Counted from the stretch's first letter, positions 53,925-63,695 are shown. The stretch: 64,000 nucleotides of DNA from JBBQUP01 sp038212305 (GCA_038212305.1 JBBQUP010000004.1:1-64000), one strand, 5' to 3'. Numbers and translations are program-made. Notes: generated by a model not told the origin, from the letters alone.

Positions 53925-55886
53925 TTAAATATTGTCGTTATTTATCTCATACTGAAGCATGTTTTTCACCTCGGTATTTACAAAATCAATGTAATCTGTA
54001 ATTTTCATGGCGCCTTTATCGCCCTCTCCTTGCTTACGAACAGAGATTTCATTCATCTCCATTTCCTTTTCTCCAACAATTAATAGGTAGGGAATTTTCT
54101 TTAACTCGTTATCCCTTATCTTTTTACCTATTTTTTCGTTTCGGTCGTCAAGAACGGCACGAATATCGGAATTATTAAGCAATTTTAAAACTTTTTTTGC
54201 ATAATCGTTATATTTTTCGCTGATAGGCAAAATAACTGCTTGTTCAGGAGTCAGCCACAGCGGGAATTTTCCTGCTGTGTGTTCTATTAATACAGCAACA
54301 AATCGTTCCATGCTTCCAAAAGGTGCCCGATGAATCATTACCGGGCGATGCTTTTGATTATCACTACCTATGTATTCAAGTTCAAATCGTTCAGGTAGGT
54401 TGTAATCGACCTGAATGGTTCCCAATTGCCATTTACGGCCAATGGCATCACGTACCATAAAGTCGAGTTTGGGGCCATAAAAGGCAGCCTCACCATATTC
54501 GATAATGGTCGAGAGTTTTTTCTCTTCGCAGGCTTCGATAATAGCTTGTTCTGCTTTTTCCCAATTATCATCCGATCCTATATATTTTTCGTGGTTTGTT
54601 TTATCGCGCAACGAAACCTGACAAGTAAAATCTGGAAAATCGAGTGTTTTAAATATATATAAAACAATGTCGATTACTTTTTTAAACTCATCTTTTAGCT
54701 GATCTGGTCTGCAAAATAGGTGAGCATCATCTTGAGTAAACCCTCGAACGCGTGTGAGACCATGTAATTCACCACTTTGTTCGTAACGGTAAACTGTTCC
54801 AAATTCGGCTAAACGAAGTGGAAGATCTTTATATGAACGTGGTTTTGATTTGTATATTTCGCAATGGTGCGGGCAGTTCATGGGTTTAAGCAAGAACTCT
54901 TCTCCTTCGGCAGGTGTGTTGATGGGTTGAAAAGAATCTTTACCATATTTGGCGTAGTGACCAGAGATGACATATAACTCTTTTAGTCCGATATGCGGAG
55001 TAATTACTTGCTGATAATCATGTTCGCGCTGAATTTTTTTTAAGAAATTCTCCAATCTTTCGCGAAGTGCAGCACCCTTAGGTAACCATAATGGTAAACC
55101 TTGACCAACATTAGCTGAAAAAGTGAATAACTCTAATTCCTTACCAATTTTCCGGTGGTCGCGTTTTTTAGCTTCTTCGAGTAGAACCAAATATTCATCA
55201 AGCAATTTTTGCTTTGGAAAAGTTATGCCATAAATGCGTGTAAGTTGTTTGCGTTTTTCATCTCCTCGCCAGTATGCACCTGCAATGCTTAATAGTTTTA
55301 CTGCTTTAATTGGTTCGGTTGATGGAAGATGCGGCCCTCGACATAAATCGGTAAAATTTCCTTGTTTATATAAGGTAATGGTGCCATCAGTTAAGTCGTT
55401 GATTAACTCTAGTTTATATTCGTCGTTTTTTTGAGAGAAAAAATCAAGAGCATCTTTTTTTGATATGTCAGATCGATGATAAGTATTTTTCAATCGAGCC
55501 AACTCTAACATTTTGTTCTCAATGATAACCAGATCCGATTCCTTAATAACTTCATTACCAGCATCCACATCGTAATAAAACCCATTTTCAATAGCTGGTC
55601 CAATGCCAAATTTCATTCCCGGATAGAGTGATTCTAAAGCTTCGGCTAATAAATGTGCCGATGAGTGCCAGAATGCATGTTTTCCTTCAACATCATCCCA
55701 TTTATGCAATTTTATGGTTGCGTTAGTTGTAATTGGGGAGGTGATATCTAATACTTGTCCGTTGACAGTAATGGATAATATATCGCGTGCAAGCTGCGAG
55801 CTTAGGCTTTGAGCTATTTCATAACCTGTAACACCAGAAGGATACTCTCGTGTATTTGAATCAGGAAAGGTTATATTTATCATCAT
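53925..55886 (-). CDS. thrS: Threonyl-tRNA synthetase
   Basis: 653 residues, full length. N-terminal TGS domain (ITFPDSNTREYPSGVTGYEIAQ), editing domain with HSSAHLLAEAL, catalytic core with PMNCPHHCEIY, RLAEFGTVYRYEQSG and RVRGFTQDDAH, and the C-terminal anticodon-binding domain. Two ATGs in tandem open the frame. First gene of the thrS-infC-rpmI-rplT operon. Confidence 0.98.
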   Translation of the reverse strand: MMINITFPDSNTREYPSGVTGYEIAQSLSSQLARDILSITVNGQVLDITSPITTNATIKLHKWDDVEGKHAFWHSSAHLLAEALESLYPGMKFGIGPAIENGFYYDVDAGNEVIKESDLVIIENKMLELARLKNTYHRSDISKKDALDFFSQKNDEYKLELINDLTDGTITLYKQGNFTDLCRGPHLPSTEPIKAVKLLSIAGAYWRGDEKRKQLTRIYGITFPKQKLLDEYLVLLEEAKKRDHRKIGKELELFTFSANVGQGLPLWLPKGAALRERLENFLKKIQREHDYQQVITPHIGLKELYVISGHYAKYGKDSFQPINTPAEGEEFLLKPMNCPHHCEIYKSKPRSYKDLPLRLAEFGTVYRYEQSGELHGLTRVRGFTQDDAHLFCRPDQLKDEFKKVIDIVLYIFKTLDFPDFTCQVSLRDKTNHEKYIGSDDNWEKAEQAIIEACEEKKLSTIIEYGEAAFYGPKLDFMVRDAIGRKWQLGTIQVDYNLPERFELEYIGSDNQKHRPVMIHRAPFGSMERFVAVLIEHTAGKFPLWLTPEQAVILPISEKYNDYAKKVLKLLNNSDIRAVLDDRNEKIGKKIRDNELKKIPYLLIVGEKEMEMNEISVRKQGEGDKGAMKITDYIDFVNTEVKNMLQYEINNDNI

Positions 55887-56299
55887 TATTTAGACTTTTT
55901 AAAAAGCATGCAAAGATAAATATAAAATGCTGACAGGTATTGTTTTTGTTGCATTAATTTTAAAAAAAAATAGTATTTTTTGATATTTATTATTGGGTAA
56001 CTGTTTAAATTTAATTGAACACAGAGATAGGAAGAATAATAGATATTAGACTGATAGATAAGAAGTTTTAGATAATTCTGGATGATGAACACTCTATTTT
56101 TATCTTCTCTATCTTTCTGTAAACAAGAAATCTAGACATCTTTAAAATTAAAACAGCTTCTGAATTAATTCTGTTTTAACTGAAATTCTCATAAAATGAG
56201 GTAGATAAATTTTATTGATTTATTTTTATGGTTTTATTCAACGTGTGTGAATTATTGAAAGGTTGTTTATTTTTGGCATATAAATTAAAAAGTATTCAT
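55887..56299. other. Intergenic region between thrS and the DPP-IV gene
   Basis: Divergent promoters for thrS and the peptidase must lie here. The middle is occupied by dispersed repeat copy B (55999-56167). An ATG at 56228 would add 24 residues before the signal peptide of the peptidase and is not favoured. Confidence 0.5.
55999..56167 (+). repeat. Dispersed intergenic repeat, copy B
   Basis: Aligns with 36890-37072 through almost its full length, with scattered substitutions and small gaps. The most conserved part is ACAGAGATAGGAAGAATAAT followed by AGATATTAGA. It contains no open frame of note. Both copies lie upstream of plus-strand genes. Confidence 0.7.
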
Positions 56300-58480
56300 A
56301 TGAGAAGTTTTCTATTTGTATTCGTATTGGTGTTAGGATTTGGTCGCTGTTATGCACAGAAAACAAGCATTAAACTATCTGACTTGCAAAGCTTTAGTCC
56401 GGTTGGCATATCAGGGTTTCAAAGCATGGCCGATGGATTGCATTACACACTCATAAGTGATAACGGTAAAGCAATTGATAAGTATGAATTTGCAACGGGG
56501 AAAAAGGTGGGTGAATTAGTAAATCTCGATAAGATAGAAAACTCATCGGTGATTAAAATTGATGGATATGAACTAAATAGCACCGAGTCGAAAGTTTTGT
56601 TTTATACAAATTCGGTTCGAGTTTACCGACACTCAACTTTGGCCGATTATTTTGTGTACGACATAAAATATAAGGAACTCATCGCTTTGTCGGATAGTGG
56701 CAAGGTTCAAATGGCTACTTTTTCGCCTAATGGTGACATGGTTGCTTTTGCCAAAGATAACAATTTGTTTGTTAATAAGTTGCGATTTAAAACTACTAGC
56801 CAAATAACGACGGATGGTGAGTTTAATAAAGTTTTAAATGGAATTCCTGATTGGGTTTATGAGGAAGAATTTTCGATGAGTAGAGCTTTTGAATGGTCGC
56901 CCGATAGTAAAGAGATTGCTTATATTCGATTTGATGAACAGCTGGTGAGAGAATTTTCGTTTCAACTATATGAAGCCTCTTTCCCAACCATGAATGAGAA
57001 TGCGCTTTATCCTAATTATTATAAATATAAGTATCCGAAGGCGGGCGAGGCAAATAGTTTAGTTAGTGTAAAGGTTTTTAATATTGAAAACCGCACAACT
57101 AAAACCATGGATTGCGGCAAGGAAGCAGATATTTACATTCCTCGTATTAAATGGACTGCTTTAGCTGGCGAATTGAGCGTAGTACGATTAAACCGACTTC
57201 AAAATCAGTTGGATCTTTTAATTATTAATTCAGCCAGTAGTGTAGGTAATACAGTTTTAACTGATAGAAACGAAAAATATATCGGAGAAGAGGCTTTGGA
57301 TGGGTATGAGTTTTTGCCTGATGGTAAGCATTTTGTTTACATGGGCGAATTGGATGGGTATAACCATCTTTATTTGTATAGTATGGCTGGAAAAAAACTT
57401 GCTTTATTAACTGATGGGAATTATGATGTGACTGATTATTATGGTTTTGATTCTGATAGAAATGTCTTTTATTATCAAGCGGCAGAAGAATCGCCTATGA
57501 ATAGGGAGGTATATCAAGTTTCAATGGATGGCAAATCGAGAAAGAAGATTAGTTCACTGTCAGGTGTAAATTCAGCCGAGTTTTCAAGTGGGTTTAAATA
57601 TCAGATAATTTCGAATACATCTGTAAATGAGCCTAATGTAGTGATATTGTATGATCAAAAAGGGAAAAACATCAGAGTTCTCGAAGATAATAAGTCAATT
57701 ACCGATTTAGCTAAAGATTATGTAATAGCTCAAAAAGAATTTATTGAAATTCCATTGCAAAATGGAATCCAATTAAATGCTTCGATAATGAAACCAGCCA
57801 ATTTTAATGCCTCAGAAAAATATCCGGTGTTAATAATGCAGTACAGCGGACCTAATTCGCAACAAGTTTTAAATAAGTGGAGCATTGGATGGGAACAGGT
57901 TTTGATTTCAAAAGGATATGTTGTAGTTACTGTTGATCCCCGAGGAACCGCTGCTAGAGGTGAAGATTTTCGTAAGTGTACGTATTTAAACCTTGGTAAA
58001 ACAGAATCGGATGATGTGATTGAATCGGCTAAATATTTATCCTCATTAGCATTTGTTGATGTCTCAAGAATTGGTATTTTTGGATGGAGTTATGGTGGGT
58101 TTATGACTTTACTAAGTATGAGTAAATCCGATGTTTTTAAAGCGGGTGTTGCCATTGCACCTGTTACGAGTTGGCGTTTTTATGATAGTGTTTACACCGA
58201 AAGATATATGAAACGACCTTTTGAAAATGCGAAAGGGTATGACGAGAATAGTCCTTTAATGCTGACTGATAATTTAAGTGGCCGGTTGTTGTTAGTGCAT
58301 GGGACAGCCGATGATAATGTGCATTTTCAAAACAGTGCTGAGTATATCGATAACTTAGTTCAGGCAAATAAACAATTCGATTTGTTTGTTTATCCCAATC
58401 GAAATCATAATATAATGGGCGGTAATACTCGCAATCATTTGTACCAAATGATTATTGCTTATTTAGAGAAGAATCTTTAA
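56300..58480 (+). CDS. Dipeptidyl peptidase IV, family S9B
   Basis: 726 residues from ATG 56300, which gives a proper signal peptide (MRSFLFVFVLVLGFGRCYAQ). The N-terminal eight-bladed propeller includes the conserved EEEFSMSRAFEWSPD stretch with the Glu pair (YEEEFS) that binds the substrate amino-terminus. The catalytic domain has GWSYGGF (Ser near residue 596), GTADDNVHF (Asp near 670) and NRNHNI (His near 702). It removes X-Pro dipeptides in the periplasm. The DUF1080 gene follows after 16 bases. Confidence 0.94.
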   Translation: MRSFLFVFVLVLGFGRCYAQKTSIKLSDLQSFSPVGISGFQSMADGLHYTLISDNGKAIDKYEFATGKKVGELVNLDKIENSSVIKIDGYELNSTESKVLFYTNSVRVYRHSTLADYFVYDIKYKELIALSDSGKVQMATFSPNGDMVAFAKDNNLFVNKLRFKTTSQITTDGEFNKVLNGIPDWVYEEEFSMSRAFEWSPDSKEIAYIRFDEQLVREFSFQLYEASFPTMNENALYPNYYKYKYPKAGEANSLVSVKVFNIENRTTKTMDCGKEADIYIPRIKWTALAGELSVVRLNRLQNQLDLLIINSASSVGNTVLTDRNEKYIGEEALDGYEFLPDGKHFVYMGELDGYNHLYLYSMAGKKLALLTDGNYDVTDYYGFDSDRNVFYYQAAEESPMNREVYQVSMDGKSRKKISSLSGVNSAEFSSGFKYQIISNTSVNEPNVVILYDQKGKNIRVLEDNKSITDLAKDYVIAQKEFIEIPLQNGIQLNASIMKPANFNASEKYPVLIMQYSGPNSQQVLNKWSIGWEQVLISKGYVVVTVDPRGTAARGEDFRKCTYLNLGKTESDDVIESAKYLSSLAFVDVSRIGIFGWSYGGFMTLLSMSKSDVFKAGVAIAPVTSWRFYDSVYTERYMKRPFENAKGYDENSPLMLTDNLSGRLLLVHGTADDNVHFQNSAEYIDNLVQANKQFDLFVYPNRNHNIMGGNTRNHLYQMIIAYLEKNL

Positions 58481-58496
58481 TTTAATAAATAAAAAA

Positions 58497-59135
58497 ATGA
58501 AATCAGTTTTAGTTGCGATAGTATTATTTACTTGCTATACAGGTTATTCTCAGAAAAAATTAAATCTTTTTAATGGTAAAGATTTAATTGGTTGGTCTAT
58601 TTATGTGAGTGATTCTACCATTGCGCCTTCTAGTTTTTTCTACGTAAACAAGGGCGTTATTGAAACAATTGGTGTACCTACAGGCTATTTGCGTACGTAT
58701 AAAGAATTCGAAAACTACCATTTACACATTGAGTGGCGATATCCCGAAAAACCAACTAATAGCGGTATTTTTATTCATACTAATGGGGGAGATAAAATAT
58801 GGCCAACGCATTATCAGTGTCAATTAAAACACCTGAATGCAGGCGATTTTATTGTTCAAGGGTCAGGAGTTAGTGCATCTTTAGGTGATAGCGTTTATAC
58901 TTCAACTGATAACGTAAAGCCACTTATACCTAAGATTCATGAATCAAGCGAAAAAAATGCTGGTGAGTGGAATGCGATGGATGTTGATTGTAAAGGCAAT
59001 TCAGTTGAAATACGAATTAATGGAGTGCTTCAAAATGTTGCCACTAACTGCTCTTTAACCAAAGGATCAATTGGATTACAAGCTGAAGGGTCGAAAATTC
59101 AATTTAGAAATTTATGGATTAAAAAGATTCGGTAG
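58497..59135 (+). CDS. DUF1080 (3-keto-disaccharide hydrolase) family secreted protein
   Basis: 212 residues with a signal peptide (MKSVLVAIVLFTCYTGYSQ). The lectin-like jelly roll begins LNLFNGKDLIGWSIYV and includes YHLHIEWRYPEKPTNSGIFIHTNG and GEWNAMDVDCKGNSVEIRINGV, the DUF1080 core. Several relatives act on 3-keto sugars or sugar chains; the substrate here is unknown. Operon partner of the DPP-IV gene. Confidence 0.9.
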   Translation: MKSVLVAIVLFTCYTGYSQKKLNLFNGKDLIGWSIYVSDSTIAPSSFFYVNKGVIETIGVPTGYLRTYKEFENYHLHIEWRYPEKPTNSGIFIHTNGGDKIWPTHYQCQLKHLNAGDFIVQGSGVSASLGDSVYTSTDNVKPLIPKIHESSEKNAGEWNAMDVDCKGNSVEIRINGVLQNVATNCSLTKGSIGLQAEGSKIQFRNLWIKKIR

Positions 59136-59147
59136 GTTTTGTCATTG

Positions 59148-59324
59148 CTAAATGCATCCAGAAACAAAGCCTTCTCCAAGCGATTCTATGGCTTCTTTCT
59201 CTGCTCTTTTTTCACGTTCAGTGTTTTTACAATTTGAACAAACGGGAAGATTGAGTCTAAGGTTTTTTGTCATTTTCAAAAGTGAATATTCTTTTTGACA
59301 AACAAAGCATTTTGCTTTTTCCAT
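59148..59324 (-). CDS. Small zinc-ribbon protein
   Basis: 58 residues: MEKAKCFVCQKEY, then LPVCSNCKNTEREKRAEKE and a C-terminal GFVSGCI. Two CxxC pairs (CFVC at 6-9 and CSNC) spaced by about 20 residues should bind one zinc, and a charged helix follows. Coding on the minus strand between two unrelated units. The function is unknown. Similar tiny zinc-ribbon proteins are frequent and probably bind nucleic acid or protein. Confidence 0.6.
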   Translation of the reverse strand: MEKAKCFVCQKEYSLLKMTKNLRLNLPVCSNCKNTEREKRAEKEAIESLGEGFVSGCI

Positions 59325-59360
59325 TTAATAATGTTCTTAAAATACGGCTAATTAATAAAT

Positions 59361-59640
59361 TCATTGATTCGGATGCCATTTTGAAATAAACAATTTATCG
59401 GGGTCGAATTTACTTAATTGTTTGCTTAAATTAAACGTTCTGTTTATTCGACTATCAGAATGCCCGACTGGTATGCCCAATTGCCATAATTATTACAAAC
59501 ATCATCATCAATAAACACGGCTCGAACCACTTAGCTCCCCAAAGCCAATTAACTTTTAAAACTTTGGCAAGATAATAAGAAGTTAACATTCGTCCACGGT
59601 TACTCATCCAGCCTGTTAATTGTAACTTGTGATCGTTTTT
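59361..59640 (-). pseudogene. 3' remnant of a cryptochrome-DASH/photolyase gene
   Basis: On the minus strand the sequence reads LQLTGWMSNRGRMLTSYYLAKVLKVNWLWGAKWFE, matching the photolyase/CRY-DASH FAD-binding block (TGWMSNRGRQ...D-x-x-x-NWxxGAxxFE). After one or two frame changes come DDDVCNNYGNWAYQSG and finally SRINRTFNLSKQLSKFDPD, ending KWHPNQ at TGA 59361-59363. Everything N-terminal of this is missing or unreadable. Loss of light-dependent DNA repair is implied for this copy. Confidence 0.75.
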
Positions 59641-59695
59641 TGAGATTCTTATATGCGAAACAATTTGATTTCGATATTATTGGCTCTTATCGCTT

Positions 59696-59740
59696 ATAAA
59701 AACAATCCCTGCAACGAATAGTTTAATTGTTGCAGGGATT
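59696..59740 (-). terminator. Terminator of the barrel-protein gene
   Basis: Minus strand: AATCCCTGCAAC, 13-base loop, GTTGCAGGGATT, then GTTTTTA. Perfect 12-bp stem 20 bases after the stop at 59764. Confidence 0.85.
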
Positions 59741-59763
59741 ATGACGTTATTATTGTATGTTTT

Positions 59764-60243
59764 TTAAAAAGTATACCTAACAGCTATTCCAAGTGGTACA
59801 TCGAAATTGTCAAAAGAATTAACTAATCCTATGGTTGGTCGAGCATCTAAACTAATTTGTAGAGGGATATCAAATTGATATTCAATGCCAATTTGACCTA
59901 CTATTGAAATCCATAATCCATCGTCACCATTGCCTGTATATTTATCTTTCCAGCTCCATGTTCCTAATTGAGCCCCAGGCCCCGCATACCAGCTAAATCC
60001 TTTCTCTATGGGCCAAACCCACTGATAAGTTCCGGTAATACTCCAGGCATTAAAGTTGTTGTTTCCATGTATGCCAAGATCCAGTTCAACTCTGTTTAAA
60101 CTGCTAAATGCATGCTGATAGGATATTTCGGTGTTTGTAGAATTGCTGCCTCCGAAACGCAGTCCTATGGCATGATTGCTAATTTTGGCTTGAACAAAAA
60201 GAGTTGTTGTTAAAAGCAAAATGCTAAAAAAAAGTCTCTTCAT
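59764..60243 (-). CDS. Small outer-membrane beta-barrel protein
   Basis: 159 residues. Signal peptide MKRLFFSILLLTTTLFVQA, then alternating amphipathic strands with Tyr/Trp ends (HAIGLRFGGS, EISYQHAF, FSWYAGPGAQLGTWSW, IGIEYQFDIPL) and a terminal aromatic (AVRYTF), the usual signal for outer-membrane insertion. About eight strands are likely. The function is unknown. Confidence 0.75.
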   Translation of the reverse strand: MKRLFFSILLLTTTLFVQAKISNHAIGLRFGGSNSTNTEISYQHAFSSLNRVELDLGIHGNNNFNAWSITGTYQWVWPIEKGFSWYAGPGAQLGTWSWKDKYTGNGDDGLWISIVGQIGIEYQFDIPLQISLDARPTIGLVNSFDNFDVPLGIAVRYTF

Positions 60244-60274
60244 TTTTATTAAGGAGTTAGTGATGCGGTTAAAA

Positions 60275-60835
60275 TTAAACTATTTCAATAGTTTTTGCAA
60301 TCATCTTTGATGCAATTTCATGTGTTTTTTTTGCACTGGTTAATATGGCAACTAATTCGAGCGAAAACTCTAAGGCCGTTCCAGCACCTTTTGAGGTGAT
60401 AATTTGCGAGCTGCGTACTACTGCTTCATCAATTATATTAGCCCCTTTTAAATGAATTTCATATCCAGGATAACAAGTGGCATCCCTATTATTAAGTAAC
60501 CCAAGTTTCCCTAATATAAGAGGAGCTGCACAAATTGCTCCAATTGTTTTTCCTTTTGAATAGTGCTTTAAAATGAGGTCGAGTAAAGGGTGGTAGTTAT
60601 TTAAATTGGTTGTTCCTGGCATTCCTCCAGGCAATACCAGTAAATCCGCATCATTAAAATCTAAATCTGTGAAAAGAGCATCTGCTTCAATTGTGATGTG
60701 ATGTGCCCCAGCAACCCATAATGAATTGGTGATTGAAACAGTAGTTAATTGAATATCGGCTCTGCGAAGCACATCCATAGGTGTGATTGCCTCAATTTCT
60801 TCGAATCCAGCTGCCAGAAATAAATATGCTTTCAT
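60275..60835 (-). CDS. DJ-1/PfpI-family protein
   Basis: 186 residues from ATG 60835, where the family starts (MKAYLFLAAGFEEIEAITPMDVLRRA); an upstream ATG would add 38 unlikely residues. The nucleophile elbow is GAICAAPLILGKLG, and the acid Glu in GFEEIE is kept. These proteins act as protein/nucleotide deglycases or thiol-stress chaperones; the exact activity is debated. 31 bases upstream of the barrel-protein gene in the same direction. Confidence 0.9.
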   Translation of the reverse strand: MKAYLFLAAGFEEIEAITPMDVLRRADIQLTTVSITNSLWVAGAHHITIEADALFTDLDFNDADLLVLPGGMPGTTNLNNYHPLLDLILKHYSKGKTIGAICAAPLILGKLGLLNNRDATCYPGYEIHLKGANIIDEAVVRSSQIITSKGAGTALEFSLELVAILTSAKKTHEIASKMIAKTIEIV

Positions 60836-61166
60836 ATGCATGCGTTTTAAATGAGATATCATCAAAGTTAAGATTGATTTCCAGTATTTGAAAGGGTTTT
60901 GCAGATAAATGGTTGATAATTTAAAGCTATTTATCTCATTTCGTTTCAAGACTAATAAGGAAGTTGTTTAGTTTTATAATTCGTATCTCATTCGCGAAAA
61001 TTCTTTAATTATTTGACAATAAAGGGCACAAAGTAAGGATGGTGGATTAATGCTAAGTTTATATATTTAAGTGGTTGAAAATATTTGAAATTAATGGTTA
61101 GGACAAAACATTTACACATTAAATAACGTTTTATTAATGTGTCAATATCTAAAATTTAATTAGTTC

Positions 61167-61174
61167 TATATTTG
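61167..61174 (+). promoter_or_regulatory. Candidate -7 box for the acyl-activating fusion gene
   Basis: TATATTTG is a perfect TAnnTTTG match, 28 bases before the ATG 61203. No clear -33 TTTG is found. Confidence 0.4.
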
Positions 61175-61202
61175 TAGCCTATTTGAAAAAAAATCATGAA
61201 AT

Positions 61203-63671
61203 ATGTTTTTATCAAAGCAAAATAAAACAGCCATTACGTATGGTCATCAAAAAATAAGCTATTCGCAATTTCACTCAGCTGTTTGGGAGTATTCAAAGGT
61301 TATCGCAATTTCAAAAGGCGATCGTGTTGTTGTTTTTGGTGAAAACAGACCAGGGTGGATGGTCGGTTTTTATTCGGTGTGGAATAGCAATGGAATTGTG
61401 GTGCCAATTGATTTTTTGTCTGCAGCAACTGATGTAGCTTATATACTTAATGATTCTAAGCCTAAATATGCTTTTGTGTCAAATAACTCTGCTGAGTTGT
61501 TCCATGAAGCTTGCGCAATTTCTGGTCAATCACCCGAAATCATTAGTATTGAATCGTTAGAAAAATTTGAAGGACTGAATGACGAAACCGTAACCATACA
61601 ACCTGATTTGGAGCAAACGGCAGTATTGATTTATACATCGGGAACAACTGGAAGCCCTAAAGGTGTGATGCTTTCGTTTCAAAATATTTACTTTAATCTG
61701 AAAGCCGTTTGTGAAGATATCCCTATATTGGTTGAACATCAGCGCATCATGGTGTTGCTGCCCTTGCATCATATTTTTTTATTGGTAGGAACGCTTGTTG
61801 CTCCATTTTATAGTGGTGCCGAAGTCGCTATTTCACCATCAATGGTTTCTGAAGACATTATTAAAACCCTACAGGAAAATAATATTACTGTTTTAATTGG
61901 CGTACCGCGTCTTTTTGCAGGTATCCATAAAGGTATCTTCGATAAAATTAATGCAAGTTTTGTTGCCAGAATGTTATTGGCTTTAGCTCGAAAATTTAAA
62001 AGTCGAGCTTTATCGAAAACAATATTTGGAGCTGTTCATAAAAAATTTGGAGGTCATATTCAATATTTTATATCAGGTGGAGCTGCATTAGATAAAGCCA
62101 TTGCAACTGACTATCAAACCATAGGATTTGAAGTTTTGGAGGGGTATGGCATGACAGAGGCTGCTCCGATGATTACATTTTCAAAGCCGGGTAGAGTAAA
62201 ACCAGGTTCTCCGGGCGAAATTGTGGCTAATGGAGAAGTGAAAATTGTAGATGGGGAAATAACCTTCAAAGGAATGAATGTCATGCAGGGTTATTATCAA
62301 AAACCTGATGACACTAAGGAAGTTATTAAGGATGGATGGTTGTATACAGGTGATTTGGGTTTTTTTGAGGATGGATATTTATATATAACTGGACGCAAAA
62401 AAGAGATTATCGTATTATCAAACGGTAAGAATATTAATCCTTCTGAAATAGAGACTGAATTAATGAATATATCACCAATCATTTCCGAAGTTGGTGTGTT
62501 TCAAGATAAGGATCAACTACATGCACTGTTTGTGTTAGATCAGAATAAGATTATAGATTTGGTTGATGAGGAGACATTTATTCGACAAACTGTATTGCAT
62601 GAATACAATCGTAAAGTTACTCCTTATAAAAAAGTTACTCGGTTTACTATCACTACTAACGATTTGCCAAAAACCCGATTGGGGAAACTCAAAAGATTCG
62701 AACTTTCTGGAATTGCAAAAAAAGGTAATACCGCCTTTAAAAATTCGAATAGTCAACCAACTCCTGACTTTGAGGAGTATAATATTATTAAAGATTATCT
62801 GTCAAAAGAAAAGCAAGTAACTGTTTACCCTCTAGATCATTTAGAATATGACTTAGGATTAGATTCATTAGATAAAGTAAGTTTTCAAGTTTTTATTAAT
62901 CAAACTTTTGGTGTTGAATTGGATACAGATAGTATTATAAAGTTTGGAAGCGTTTTGCAATTAGCAAAATTCATTGAAGAAAACAGACTCCGTATTCAAA
63001 TAGAAAAAATAAATTGGACTGAGATACTGCGCGAAAAGATCAACTTTAAAATGCCTCGAACCTGGGTAACAAGTACGCTTATATCTAAAACAACTAAGTG
63101 GGCATTTCAGCTTTATTTTCGTTTTCGAAGTAGTGGAATAGAGAATGTCCCAGATGGGCCTTGTATTCTTGCGGCTAATCATCAAAGTTTTTTTGATGGG
63201 CTTTTTGTCACAGCTTTTCTACGAAGTAAGCAAGTACGCAAAACTTATTTTTACGCTAAAGAAAAGCATGTTAAAACACGATTATTAAAATTTTTTGCAG
63301 GGCGAAATAATATTATTGTAATGGATATTAATAAAGACCTGAAAGAATCCATTCAGAAAATGGCGGAAGTATTGCGGCATCAAAAATACTTGGTTATATT
63401 TCCAGAAGGGACTCGTTCAAAGAGTGGTAAATTGGGCGATTTCAAAAAAACTTTTGCAATTCTTAGCCGAGAGCTAAATGTGCCTATTGTTCCAATTTGT
63501 ATTCGAGGTGCAATTGATGCTTTACCTAAAGGGAGTTTATTCCCACGTCCGTTTACCAAAATTTGTGTGGAGTATTTAAAACCTGTTTACCCCGAAAATT
63601 TAAGCTATGATATGCTAACTCAAGTAGTTCAAAAAAGAATAGAAAACAGTCAGGCGAAATGTGCCAGTTAA
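61203..63671 (+). CDS. Acyl-activating enzyme / acyl-carrier / PlsC-type acyltransferase fusion
   Basis: 822 residues with three parts. Residues 1-510 are an adenylate-forming ligase (YTSGTTGSPKGVML at 144-157, GYGMTEAAP, YTGDLGFF, GRKKEIIVLSNGKN). Residues about 535-610 are an acyl-carrier domain with the phosphopantetheine site LGLDSLDKV. Residues about 625-815 are a PlsC acyltransferase with NHQSFFDG (HX4D) and FPEGTRS. It could activate a fatty acid, hold it on its own carrier and pass it to a lysophospholipid, as Aas does with separate ACP. No TM segments are obvious. A phosphopantetheinyl transferase is needed from elsewhere. Confidence 0.9.
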   Translation: MFLSKQNKTAITYGHQKISYSQFHSAVWEYSKVIAISKGDRVVVFGENRPGWMVGFYSVWNSNGIVVPIDFLSAATDVAYILNDSKPKYAFVSNNSAELFHEACAISGQSPEIISIESLEKFEGLNDETVTIQPDLEQTAVLIYTSGTTGSPKGVMLSFQNIYFNLKAVCEDIPILVEHQRIMVLLPLHHIFLLVGTLVAPFYSGAEVAISPSMVSEDIIKTLQENNITVLIGVPRLFAGIHKGIFDKINASFVARMLLALARKFKSRALSKTIFGAVHKKFGGHIQYFISGGAALDKAIATDYQTIGFEVLEGYGMTEAAPMITFSKPGRVKPGSPGEIVANGEVKIVDGEITFKGMNVMQGYYQKPDDTKEVIKDGWLYTGDLGFFEDGYLYITGRKKEIIVLSNGKNINPSEIETELMNISPIISEVGVFQDKDQLHALFVLDQNKIIDLVDEETFIRQTVLHEYNRKVTPYKKVTRFTITTNDLPKTRLGKLKRFELSGIAKKGNTAFKNSNSQPTPDFEEYNIIKDYLSKEKQVTVYPLDHLEYDLGLDSLDKVSFQVFINQTFGVELDTDSIIKFGSVLQLAKFIEENRLRIQIEKINWTEILREKINFKMPRTWVTSTLISKTTKWAFQLYFRFRSSGIENVPDGPCILAANHQSFFDGLFVTAFLRSKQVRKTYFYAKEKHVKTRLLKFFAGRNNIIVMDINKDLKESIQKMAEVLRHQKYLVIFPEGTRSKSGKLGDFKKTFAILSRELNVPIVPICIRGAIDALPKGSLFPRPFTKICVEYLKPVYPENLSYDMLTQVVQKRIENSQAKCAS

Positions 63672-63695
63672 GATGTTCCTAAAATATTTTTTTTT

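Noticed and set aside
55886..56092. 68-residue open frame upstream of thrS
   Set aside because: Tyr/Lys/Leu-rich translation of AT-rich DNA across the dispersed repeat; no domain and no RBS-like context.
56228..56299. Upstream ATG for the DPP-IV gene
   Set aside because: It would bury the signal peptide behind 24 residues.
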